Source: DATGYC01 sp035298385
GTDB taxonomy: Bacteria; Bacillota; Sulfobacillia; Symbiobacteriales; Symbiobacteriaceae
Length of the DNA: 8,899 nt
Assembly (NCBI GenBank): GCA_035298385.1
Contig: DATGYC010000011.1
Location: 1-8,899, forward strand
Reading direction: 5' to 3'
Shown piece after piece: positions 1 through 6,235 of the stretch (position 1 is the first letter of the stretch; every line of letters starts with the position of its first letter). Position numbers and translations under genes: made by a program. The notes under the pieces were generated by a model, which ran no database searches, had not been told where the DNA came from, and saw nothing but the letters and a program-made list of their open reading frames with translations.

Positions 1-398
1 CGGTACCCAGCGATCATCAGGTCGAAGAGCGCCCGCTCGGTAAAGAGGGGCATCTCGCGCATCGGCAGCTCGACCAGCAGGTAGCGGGACCGATTCAGCC
101 CCATCACCCGGCCGGCCCGCAGGTTGGCGAGCAGGTCGAAGCTCAGGAAGAGCTCCATCCCGGGCAGGACCGTCAGCCCGATCCCCTCGGCGACGAGCGC
201 CTGGTTGACAATCTCGGTCTGGCTAAGGACGGCCTCTGCGGTGGCGTTGTACTGGCCATCGAGCGCATGGGCGCCCGCCACCACCGTCGTGATCCCCTCA
301 TCGGCCATCGTCTGCAGCAGCGCCAGGGCGCCGATCAGGTTGGCCGGGCCATCATCAAGCCCAGGCAAGACGTGCGCATGCAGGTCCACCAGCGCCAT
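1..398 (-). CDS. PHP-domain phosphoesterase, CpsB/CapC/YwqE-like, N-terminal part (cut by window edge)
   Basis: The first 132 codons of a minus-strand gene whose 3' end lies left of the window. The protein begins MALVDLHAHVLPGLDDG, the N-terminal metal-binding signature of the PHP phosphoesterase family: H7 and H9 form the HxH pair, D15-D16 follow. H44 and E82 (in the context PGME) sit where further metal ligands are expected, and the LLVEL stretch near residue 110 also fits. In the family, CpsB/CapC/YwqE proteins are manganese-dependent tyrosine phosphatases that dephosphorylate the kinase controlling capsule or exopolysaccharide export; that role is inferred here. The distal ligands of the family, including the HPER region, are off-window. 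The ATG at 398 is preceded by GGAGGG about 10 bases upstream. No polysaccharide genes are visible, so the pathway is unconfirmed. Confidence 0.82.
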   Translation of the reverse strand, partial: MALVDLHAHVLPGLDDGPANLIGALALLQTMADEGITTVVAGAHALDGQYNATAEAVLSQTEIVNQALVAEGIGLTVLPGMELFLSFDLLANLRAGRVMGLNRSRYLLVELPMREMPLFTERALFDLMIAGY

Positions 399-471
399 CA
401 GGGCAGCCCTCCATTTGATTGACATTAAAATTTCCTTGATAATTCGCATACGGAATCAATAATCACCGACA

Positions 472-500
472 ATTGTACCACGTTGATGGGAATATTTGAA
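472..500 (-). promoter_or_regulatory. Predicted sigma-70/sigma-A promoter of the PHP-phosphoesterase gene
   Basis: Read on the minus strand, TTCAAA (495-500) and TACAAT (472-477) are separated by exactly 17 bases. A TG dinucleotide one base upstream of the TACAAT gives an extended -10. Transcription would start near 465, leaving a 5' leader of about 65 bases before the ATG at 398. The surrounding 400-540 stretch is clearly AT-richer than the genes on either side, as expected of a promoter region. This is motif reading only. Confidence 0.6.
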
Positions 501-558
501 CCTTATAATGGCAGATTGTACTTGTAATAGCTGGAAGTTGTAATCTGACGGACATAAA

Positions 559-588
559 AGAAGATCCCCGATTTTCCGGGGATCTTCT
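559..588 (-). terminator. Rho-independent terminator after the ABC exporter operon
   Basis: AGAAGATCCCCG (559-570) pairs with its complement at 577-588, giving a 12-bp perfect stem with a 6-base A/T-rich loop. On the minus strand the stem is followed by TTTTAT. It lies 5 bases past the TAG stop of the downstream ABC gene (594-596), so it ends the exporter transcript before the next minus-strand gene. On the plus strand it lacks a good T run. Confidence 0.85.
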
Positions 589-593
589 GCTCT

Positions 594-2402
594 CTATTCG
601 GCGATCGTGCCCGCCGTGTGCTGGTGCAGGGAGGCGTAGCGCCCGCCCAGGGCAAGCAGTTCCGCGTGGGTGCCCTGCTCGACGATCTGGCCGCCATCGA
701 CCACGTAGATGCAGTCGGCGTTCTGGATCGTGGAGAGCCGGTGGGCGATCACGAAGGCGGTCCGGCCTTCCAGCAGGGTACCGAGCGCCCGCTGGATGAT
801 CGATTCCGTGTAGGTATCGATGTTCGAGGTCGCCTCGTCCAGGATCAGGATCGCCGGGTCGGCGACGAGGGCTCGGGCGAAGGCGATCAACTGGCGCTGG
901 CCGACGGAGAGGCGGGCGCCCCGTTCGTTGACGCCGGTCTCATAGCCCTGGGGCAGCTTCAGGATCCACTCGTGGGCGCCCACCGCCTTGGCGGCCTCCT
1001 CCACCTCAGCGTCGGTCGCATCCGGGCGCCCGAAGCGGATGTTCTGGCGGATCGTGCCGGTGAAGAGGAAGGGCTCCTGCAGGACGGTGCCGAGCTGGCC
1101 GCGCAGGGAGTCTTGGGTCACGTCGCGCAGGTCATGGCCATCGACGAGGACGGCGCCGCCCTGCGGATCGTAGAAGCGGGAGAGCAGGTTGATGATCGAT
1201 GACTTGCCGGCGCCGGTCGGGCCGACCAGGGCGATCGTCTGGCCCGGCTGCACGTGCAGGTTGATCCCCTTGAGGATCGGCTGCGTCTCGTCATAGCCGA
1301 AGATGACGTTGCGGAACTCGACCGCTCCGGTCAGGCGGGGCAGCGCATAGGCGGTGGGCAGATCGGTCACCTCGGGCTCCTGGCTCAGGACCTCGCCGAC
1401 GCGCTCCGCTGAGATGACGGCCGCCTGGACGATGTTAAAGACCTGCGAGAGATCCCGGATGGGCCCAAAGAAGCGGCCCAGGAAGAGGATGAAGGCGGCC
1501 ACCTGGCCGACGGTCACGCCGGTGGCGCCGCCCTTGATCAGCACGCCACCGTACCAGAGGAGCAGGGTCGTGCCGAAGGCGGCGACGAGTTCGATCGAGG
1601 GCAGGAAGCGCGCCCAGATGGCGATCGCCGCCAGGTTCGCCTTGCGGGTCCGCTCGTTGATCTGGTTGAACTGGTCGTGGTTCTGCTCCTCGCGGGTGAA
1701 GGACTGCGTCACCCGCATGCCGGCGATCGATTCCGCCAGGTTGGCGTTCATGTTGGCCGCCTGCCGGCGCTGCTCGGCAAAGGTGACGCGCATCTGCCGC
1801 TTGAAGAGCTGCAGAACGCCCAGCAGGATGGGGATCGTCACGAAGGAGACGAGCGCCAGCCGGACGTTCATCGTCAGCATCCGGCCCATGATGAAGAGGA
1901 GCGACATGCCGTCCGCCAGGACCGAGACGAGGCCGGCGGAGACGAGTTGGTTGATCGAGTCGACGTCGGACATGACGCGGGAGACGATCCGCCCGGTCGC
2001 CATCGCATCATAGAAGCGGAAGGAGAGCTTCTGCAGATGGCGGACCATCCGGTCCCGCATGTCATAGACGATCCGCTGGCCGACGAGGGAGATCAGGTAG
2101 GTCTGGCTGTAGCTGGTGGCCCAGCTGATCAGGGCGGCGCCCAGGAAGGCCGCCGCGGCCAGATTGAGCCCAGCCTCATCCCCGGTCTGGATGAAGGAGT
2201 CGATGGCGATCTGGACCAGCGAGGGGCCGACGAGGCCCGCTGCCGCCGTCACCATCATCAGCAGGGTCGAGAGAAGCAGCCGCCCGGTGTAGGGCCGGAT
2301 CAGGGCGCCCAACTGGCGCCAGACCTGGGGATTGACCGATTTCAGGTCGACATCATACTCATCCAGGCGCATGTTGCCTGCGCCGCCGCCACCACCGATC
2401 AT
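594..2402 (-). CDS. ABC exporter half-transporter, second subunit of a heterodimer (membrane domain + ATPase)
   Basis: A 602-aa fused membrane-ATPase half-transporter of the type IV (MsbA/BmrCD/TM287-288-like) exporter class, near the family's usual ~600 aa. Residues ~35-335 form the six-helix membrane domain, with the typical LSFRFYDAMATGRIVSRVMSD coupling region near 126-146. The ATPase domain has Walker A GPTGAGKS (394-401), Q-loop Q442, signature LSVGQ (498-502), Walker B ILILDE with catalytic E523, and switch H554. All catalytic residues are canonical; only the signature deviates (SVG for SGG). The start ATG overlaps the upstream gene's stop as ATGA and has AGGAGG about 10 bases before it, so translation is likely coupled. 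A second Met at residue 11 is a less supported start; the first ten residues are glycine-rich. Substrate cannot be read from sequence; drug or lipid export is typical of the family. Confidence 0.93.
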   Translation of the reverse strand: MIGGGGGAGNMRLDEYDVDLKSVNPQVWRQLGALIRPYTGRLLLSTLLMMVTAAAGLVGPSLVQIAIDSFIQTGDEAGLNLAAAAFLGAALISWATSYSQTYLISLVGQRIVYDMRDRMVRHLQKLSFRFYDAMATGRIVSRVMSDVDSINQLVSAGLVSVLADGMSLLFIMGRMLTMNVRLALVSFVTIPILLGVLQLFKRQMRVTFAEQRRQAANMNANLAESIAGMRVTQSFTREEQNHDQFNQINERTRKANLAAIAIWARFLPSIELVAAFGTTLLLWYGGVLIKGGATGVTVGQVAAFILFLGRFFGPIRDLSQVFNIVQAAVISAERVGEVLSQEPEVTDLPTAYALPRLTGAVEFRNVIFGYDETQPILKGINLHVQPGQTIALVGPTGAGKSSIINLLSRFYDPQGGAVLVDGHDLRDVTQDSLRGQLGTVLQEPFLFTGTIRQNIRFGRPDATDAEVEEAAKAVGAHEWILKLPQGYETGVNERGARLSVGQRQLIAFARALVADPAILILDEATSNIDTYTESIIQRALGTLLEGRTAFVIAHRLSTIQNADCIYVVDGGQIVEQGTHAELLALGGRYASLHQHTAGTIAE

Positions 2403-4183
2403 CGAACGGTCACCTCCTGGGCCAGGGCAGCCGCCTGGGCGGGCGCCTCGCTGGACTCACTTTGCCCGCGTAGCTGCATCTCGTAGATCGTGCGGTAGAG
2501 GCCGGGCTGGTCGAGCAGTTCGGCGTGGGTCCCCCGCTGCACGATCCGCCCCTCCTCCAGCACCAGGACCAGGTCGGCCGACATGACGGTCGAGAGGCGG
2601 GAGGCGATGATGAAGGCGGTCCGGCGCTCCATCACCCGGTCCATCGCCGCCGCGATCTTCCGCTCGGTCTCCATGTCGACCGCCGAGGTCGACTCGTCGA
2701 GCAGCAGGATCGGGGCGTCGGTCAGGAGCGCCCGGGCGATCGCCATCCGCTGGCGCTGGCCGCCCGATAGGCCGGTGCCGCGCTCGCCGACCACGGTCTC
2801 GTAGCCCTGCGGCTGCGTGCTGATCCAGTCATGGATCTGCGCCAGCTTCGCCGCCTCGATCACCTCGTCCAGCGAGGCACCGGGGCGCCCGTAGGCGATG
2901 TTCTCCCGCAGGGAGGTCGAGAAGAGGAACGACTCCTGCTGCACAATCCCGATGTTGTGGCGCAGCGAGTCGAGCGTCAGCTCCCGCAGATCGACCCCGT
3001 CGACCAGGATTCGCCCGGCCGTCGGGTCGTAGAAGCGGGGGATCAGGTTGATCAGCGAGGACTTGCCCGAGCCGGTCAGACCGAGGATCGCCACCCGCTG
3101 GCCCGGCTGGACCTGCAGGTCGATCGCACTTAATACCGGGCGCCCCTTGCCGTAGGCGAAGGAGACCTGCTCGAAGGTGACGGCGCCGGTCAGGCGGCCG
3201 GCCTCCAGGGCGCCCGGTCGCTCCTGGACGTCGCTCTCGGTGTCGAGCAGCTCGAAGATGCGGGTCAGGCCGGCGCCAGCCCGGGTGAAGTTGTTGGTGA
3301 TGTTGCCGAGCATCCGGATCGGGTTCGGTAGGGCCGCCACGTAGGCGTTGAAGGCGATCAGATCACCGATGGAGAGCTCCCCCCGGATCACCTGGCGCCC
3401 GCCGTACCAGAGGACCAGGACCGAGCCGATCGCCGTCAGGAAGGCGATGTAGTTCGACCAGAAGGCGTTCAGCCGGATCGCCCGCAGGTTGACCTGCAGG
3501 AAGCGCTCGTTGCGCTCCTTGAAGGTCTCCATCTGGCCGGCCTCACGGGCGAAGGCCCGGACGAGCCGGACGCCGGAGAGGTTCTCCTGCAGGTTGTTGG
3601 TCATCTCGGCCGTCTCGACCTGGACCGCCATCCAAGAGGGCTTGGTCTGGTTAATGAAGCGGCGGACCGCATCGACCAGGAAGGGCAGGAAGAGCAGCGA
3701 GATGATCGCCAGCTTCCAGTCCAGGATCAGCATGGAGATGATCGTGAAGATGACGGTCGAGAGGTGCATCGTCCCGTTGACGAGGCCCATACCGGCCGCC
3801 ATCCGGACCGCCTCAACGTCAGCCGTGACGCGGCTCATCAGATCGCCGGTCTGGGCCTGGTCAAAGAAGCGGAAGGAGAGCTGTTGGAGATGCCCGTAGA
3901 CCTTGGAGCGGAGCTCGTAGATCATCCCCTGGGAGACGCTCTCCATCGACATCCGCTGCACGTAGCGGAGGGCGCCCTGGATGGCAGAGAGGGCGACAAC
4001 GGTGGCGGCGCCGGGGAGCAGATAGCCCCAGTTCCCGTCCCGGAGGACGCGGTCGACCACCAGGCCGATGGCGCGCGGCTGGGCCACCCCAAGGGCCGCC
4101 GCCAGGCCGATGCACAGGAAGGAGACGATCACCATAGATAGATGGGACCGATAGTAGGGCCATAGCCGCCGCAGCAATCGCAT
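2399..4183 (-). CDS. ABC exporter half-transporter, first subunit of a heterodimer (membrane domain + ATPase)
   Basis: A 594-aa half-transporter encoded just upstream of, and overlapping, its partner. The membrane domain covers residues ~1-310. The ATPase domain shows Walker A GLTGSGKS (368-375), Q-loop Q416, a perfect signature LSGGQ (472-476) and Walker B ILLLDE with catalytic E497. The switch histidine is missing: the motif reads IASRLST with S528 where IAHRLST is usual; the codon is TCC on the minus strand. Because each ATP site in a dimer combines Walker motifs of one subunit with the signature of the other, this subunit's site would pair S528 with the partner's atypical LSVGQ and is probably the degenerate one. 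I chose ATG at 4183 because GAGGTG lies 9 bases upstream; an in-frame GTG at 4195 has no properly spaced binding site. The C-terminal ~25 residues are Ala/Gln/Glu-rich. Confidence 0.93.
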   Translation of the reverse strand: MRLLRRLWPYYRSHLSMVIVSFLCIGLAAALGVAQPRAIGLVVDRVLRDGNWGYLLPGAATVVALSAIQGALRYVQRMSMESVSQGMIYELRSKVYGHLQQLSFRFFDQAQTGDLMSRVTADVEAVRMAAGMGLVNGTMHLSTVIFTIISMLILDWKLAIISLLFLPFLVDAVRRFINQTKPSWMAVQVETAEMTNNLQENLSGVRLVRAFAREAGQMETFKERNERFLQVNLRAIRLNAFWSNYIAFLTAIGSVLVLWYGGRQVIRGELSIGDLIAFNAYVAALPNPIRMLGNITNNFTRAGAGLTRIFELLDTESDVQERPGALEAGRLTGAVTFEQVSFAYGKGRPVLSAIDLQVQPGQRVAILGLTGSGKSSLINLIPRFYDPTAGRILVDGVDLRELTLDSLRHNIGIVQQESFLFSTSLRENIAYGRPGASLDEVIEAAKLAQIHDWISTQPQGYETVVGERGTGLSGGQRQRMAIARALLTDAPILLLDESTSAVDMETERKIAAAMDRVMERRTAFIIASRLSTVMSADLVLVLEEGRIVQRGTHAELLDQPGLYRTIYEMQLRGQSESSEAPAQAAALAQEVTVR

Positions 4184-4293
4184 ATCCGCACTCACCTCGT
4201 AGTACTCTCTATGCTACCAGAGTAGTCAAACACCCTACAATATAAATGTTCGTTGACCGAAGTATTTGTGATGGTAGGGCGCTGCCTCTTGGG
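4184..4293. other. Leader/promoter region of the ABC operon; no confident promoter
   Basis: The stretch upstream of the ABC pair is AT-rich between about 4200 and 4265, with hexamer-like pieces such as TTGACT (minus strand, 4224-4229). I found no -35/-10 pair with acceptable spacing in either direction. The ABC operon promoter most likely lies here, but its position is not resolved. Confidence 0.4.
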
Positions 4294-4390
4294 GCGGGTT
4301 TGGGTGCCCTTCCGCTCCTGCCGGATCCTTGCCCGTGGAATTGGGTCTAGATGTGCGATCCGAATGTCGCTCCAGGGCACCCAAACCCGC
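4294..4390 (-). repeat. Palindromic ~95-bp repeat element, copy 1
   Basis: A 97-bp element bounded by a 16-bp perfect inverted repeat: GCGGGTTTGGGTGCCC at 4294-4309 and its exact complement at 4375-4390. Read on the minus strand its interior carries GGAGCGACATTCGGATC, then TAGAC, then GATCCGG and GGAGCGGA, in the same order as copy 2. Inner CGGATC/GATCCG halves give a nested palindrome. There is no coding capacity and no T run to suggest a terminator. It resembles a REP/MITE-like dispersed element; whether it is mobile or an RNA-structural unit is unknown. Confidence 0.7.
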
Positions 4391-4590
4391 AACACCGGCG
4401 ACGGCCCTAGCCGTTGTTAGGTGGGTGGGGGCCTTGGGGAGAGCGGGCGAGCGGAGGCATGGCTAGTTTGCCAGCATCAGGCAGACCAGATAAAGGCGCA
4501 AGCAAGACCAGACGCCACCGCCAGCTGGGACGGGTAACAGTCCAGCTAGACCAGGCGCCCCCGTCAGCAGGGCCAAGTCCACCGCCGCTC
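4391..4590. other. 200-bp spacer between two palindromic repeats; no gene recognised
   Basis: GC-rich sequence between the two oppositely oriented repeat elements. It is open on both strands, but the predicted peptides are low-complexity, run into the repeats and lack ribosome binding sites. I see no tRNA, terminator or convincing promoter. Confidence 0.5.
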
Positions 4591-4683
4591 GGGGTTTGGG
4601 TGCCTCGGAGCGACATTCGGATCACCGTGTAGACTCACATGGAGAGCAAAGATCCGGCCGGAGCGGAGAGGTACCCAAACCCC
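4591..4683 (+). repeat. Palindromic ~95-bp repeat element, copy 2 (inverted relative to copy 1)
   Basis: A 93-bp element with 15-bp terminal inverted repeats, GGGGTTTGGGTGCCT (4591-4605) and AGGTACCCAAACCCC (4669-4683), one pair being a G-T wobble. The interior matches the reverse complement of copy 1: GGAGCGACATTCGGATC is identical, followed by TAGAC, GATCCGGC and GGAGCGGA. The two copies lie 200 bp apart in opposite orientation, so the whole 4294-4683 segment could itself fold as a very large inverted repeat. Confidence 0.7.
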
Positions 4684-4751
4684 GCCTCCCAGGCGGTGCC
4701 CCCCCTCCAACCCCGATGCTAACCCTATTGCAACCCCGGACCAGCATTCTA

Positions 4752-4779
4752 TTGCACCCGTCGTCGAACATATGATATT
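4752..4779 (+). promoter_or_regulatory. Predicted promoter of the riboswitch-ribD-ribU transcript
   Basis: TTGCAC (4752-4757) and GATATT (4774-4779) are 16 bases apart. The expected start near 4786 places the 5' end of the RNA about 10 bases before the first riboswitch helix, a normal arrangement. The hexamers match the consensus at 4 or 5 of 6 positions. An overlapping TATGAT (4771-4776) is a better -10 hexamer but has no -35 at suitable spacing. Confidence 0.5.
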
Positions 4780-4797
4780 CTCATCACAAGTACATAG

Positions 4798-4962
4798 GCC
4801 TTCAGGGGAGGGTGAGGTGCGCCCAGCGTGCCAATTCCCTACCGGCGGTGATGGCGGGAGATCCGCATGAGCGCCGCGAGCCCCCAGCGTCGTTCCGACA
4901 CTGGGGTGAGCAGACTCCGGTGAGAATCCGGGGCCGACGGTATAGTCCGGATGTGAGAAGGC
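4798..4962 (+). promoter_or_regulatory. FMN riboswitch (RFN element) aptamer
   Basis: All conserved blocks of the RFN element appear in order. P1 is GCCTTC (4798-4803) with GAAGGC (4957-4962). AGGGTGA starts the P2 block at 4809. AATTCCCTACCGGCGGT (4833-4849) follows, then GCGAGCC near 4876-4882, CCGGTGAGAATCCGG (4917-4931) as P5 with its TGAGAAT loop, and GCCGACGGTATAGTCCGGATG (key core GCCGAC, 4933-4938). P4 is an extended hairpin (4882-4906) with CCCCAG/CTGGGG and GTCG/CGAC pairs. An extra 17-nt hairpin (4816-4832) is inserted in the P2 loop. In this family FMN binding lowers expression of riboflavin synthesis or uptake genes. The linked genes, a RibD homologue and RibU, agree with this identification. 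Confidence 0.95.
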
Positions 4963-4970
4963 GAATAGTA

Positions 4971-5004
4971 CCTGCTCGTCCGTTCGCGCGCACGGAGGAG
5001 CGGG
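4971..5004 (+). promoter_or_regulatory. Linker hairpin between FMN aptamer and terminator
   Basis: CCTGCTCGTCCGT (4971-4983) pairs with ACGGAGGAGCGGG (4992-5004), 12 of 13 positions including one G-U, with an 8-base loop. It has no T run, so it is not itself a terminator. Its 3' arm contains CGGAGG (4993-4998), exactly complementary to CCTCCG (5047-5052) in the terminator's 3' arm. It could therefore be one partner in the riboswitch's alternative folds; this is an inference. Confidence 0.5.
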
Positions 5005-5021
5005 TCTGTTCGGCCATACCT

Positions 5022-5063
5022 AAAAACCACCCCCCTGAGGCAAAATCCTCCGGGGGTGTTTTT
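5022..5063 (+). terminator. Riboswitch-controlled intrinsic terminator, overlapping the ribD ribosome binding site
   Basis: CACCCCC (5028-5034) pairs with GGGGGTG (5052-5058) and GAGG (5037-5040) with CCTC (5047-5050), around a CAAAAT loop. Five A's precede the stem and five T's (5059-5063) follow it. The 3' arm GGGGGTG is also the only purine-rich stretch at proper distance (7 bases) from the ATG at 5066. The same hairpin should thus both stop transcription and hide the ribosome binding site when FMN is bound. Confidence 0.88.
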
Positions 5064-5065
5064 CT

Positions 5066-6220
5066 ATGTCCTCGCCTGAGTTCGACTCCCTTTTCATGCA
5101 GCAGGCCCTCCGCCTCGCCGCCCTCGGCCGCGGCCGGTCCCATCCTGACCCGATGACGGGCGCTGTGATCGTGCGGGAGAAGCAAGTTCGGGGCGCCGGC
5201 TTCCAGCGCCGGGCCGGAGGCGCCTCCGCGGTCACCCAGGCTCTCGCCGCAGCGAACGCCGCTGCGCAGGGCGCCACCCTCTACACCACCATCGAGCCCG
5301 AGGCTGAGCCACTGATCCAGGCCGGCGTTCGCCGGGTCGTCTGCGCCATGCTCCACCCGGACCCCGCCCTCGCTGGCGTCGGGATCGCCCGCCTGCGGGC
5401 GGCCGGCATCGAGGCCGAGGTCGGCGTCTGTGAGGCCCAGGCCCGTGAGCTCAACCGTACCTGGCTGACCTGGAAGCAGACCGGGCGCCCCTACGTCATC
5501 CTGAAGTGGGCCATGACGCTCGATGGCAAGATCGCCTGCGCCTCCGGCGACTCCCGCTGGGTGACCGGCGACACCGCCCGGGAGCACCTGCACTCGATCC
5601 GGGACCAGGTCGATGCGATCCTGGTCGGCGAGAACACCGCTCGCCGTGACGATCCCGAACTGACCGCCCGCCCGAAGTCCCCGGGCGCCCTGCCCGCCTG
5701 GCACGGCGGCATGGACCCCGGCCCCGATCCCGACTGGATGCCGAAGGATCCGCTGCGCATCCTGGTCGACTCGGTCATCCGGACGGATACCAAGACCCGT
5801 CTCTTCTCCTCCGACCTTCAGGATCGGATGATGCCGAACAAGACCCTCGTCGCCACGACCGCCATCGCCTCCTCGCTCAAGATCAACGCGATCAAGGCGG
5901 GCGGGAACGACGTGGTCGTGCTGCCCGAGAAGGACGGCCAGGTCTCCCTCGCCCCGCTCCTCGATGAGTTGGGCAGCCGGGGCGTCACCTCCCTGCTCGT
6001 CGAGGGGGGCGCCCGGATCCACTGGTCCTTCCTGAACCAGGGCCTGGCCGACTACCTGATGGTCTACGTCGCCCCGAAGGTGATCGGCGGGACGGGCGCC
6101 CCGGGCCCGGTGGCCGGATCGGGCCTGATGCAGATGGCTGCCGCCTGGCAGACCGGCCCGCTGGCAGTGACCCAGATCGGCGAAGACGTCCTTCTGCAGG
6201 GAGAGCTTCGCCGGAGTTAA
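5066..6220 (+). CDS. ribD: RibD homologue: intact pyrimidine reductase domain with a dead, zinc-less deaminase domain
   Basis: A 384-aa two-domain protein of RibD layout and near-normal length. In RibD the N-terminal domain deaminates diaminohydroxyribosylaminopyrimidine phosphate and the C-terminal domain reduces the ribose with NADPH, in the cytoplasm. The reductase half (residues ~141-381) looks complete: ILKWAMTLDGKIA (145-157), ASGDSRWVTG (159-168), TARRDDPELTAR (191-202), LVEGG (311-315) and APKVIGG (336-342). The deaminase half is recognisable (MQQALRLAALGRG near 11-23) but lacks its active site. The usual HAE reads SAV (54-56), PNPxVG reads PDPMTG (27-32), and the segment with the two zinc cysteines is replaced by a shortened IEPEAEPL (77-84). 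Reductase-only function is the natural inference. The start follows GGGGGTG by 7 bases; a Met at residue 11 is less supported. ribU follows after 15 bp. Confidence 0.92.
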   Translation: MSSPEFDSLFMQQALRLAALGRGRSHPDPMTGAVIVREKQVRGAGFQRRAGGASAVTQALAAANAAAQGATLYTTIEPEAEPLIQAGVRRVVCAMLHPDPALAGVGIARLRAAGIEAEVGVCEAQARELNRTWLTWKQTGRPYVILKWAMTLDGKIACASGDSRWVTGDTAREHLHSIRDQVDAILVGENTARRDDPELTARPKSPGALPAWHGGMDPGPDPDWMPKDPLRILVDSVIRTDTKTRLFSSDLQDRMMPNKTLVATTAIASSLKINAIKAGGNDVVVLPEKDGQVSLAPLLDELGSRGVTSLLVEGGARIHWSFLNQGLADYLMVYVAPKVIGGTGAPGPVAGSGLMQMAAAWQTGPLAVTQIGEDVLLQGELRRS

Positions 6221-6235
6221 AGGAGTTGAAGTCTA

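Noticed and set aside
504..509. TATAAT on the plus strand as a promoter
   Set aside because: The only -35-like hexamer (TTGATG at 483-488) is at 15-bp spacing and no plus-strand gene follows; the stretch faces the end of the ABC operon.
618..2486. Long plus-strand open frames opposite the ABC gene (618-1202, 1354-2013, 1677-2486)
   Set aside because: The minus-strand genes have complete, motif-bearing ABC exporter sequences; the plus-strand translations are shadow frames rich in Arg, Asp and Ala.
4184..4195. GTG start at 4195 for the first ABC subunit
   Set aside because: A GAGGTG ribosome binding site overlaps this GTG and is correctly spaced for the ATG at 4183 instead.
4407..4632. Overlapping 72-codon open frames on both strands between the palindromic repeats
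   Set aside because: Both run into the repeats (the recurring peptide WVPRSDIRI comes from the repeat itself) and neither has a ribosome binding site.
4802..6022. A 406-codon open frame on the minus strand
   Set aside because: It runs antisense through the FMN riboswitch and the RibD homologue, has low-complexity Gly/Asp/Ala-rich translation typical of GC-rich shadow frames, and no ribosome binding site.
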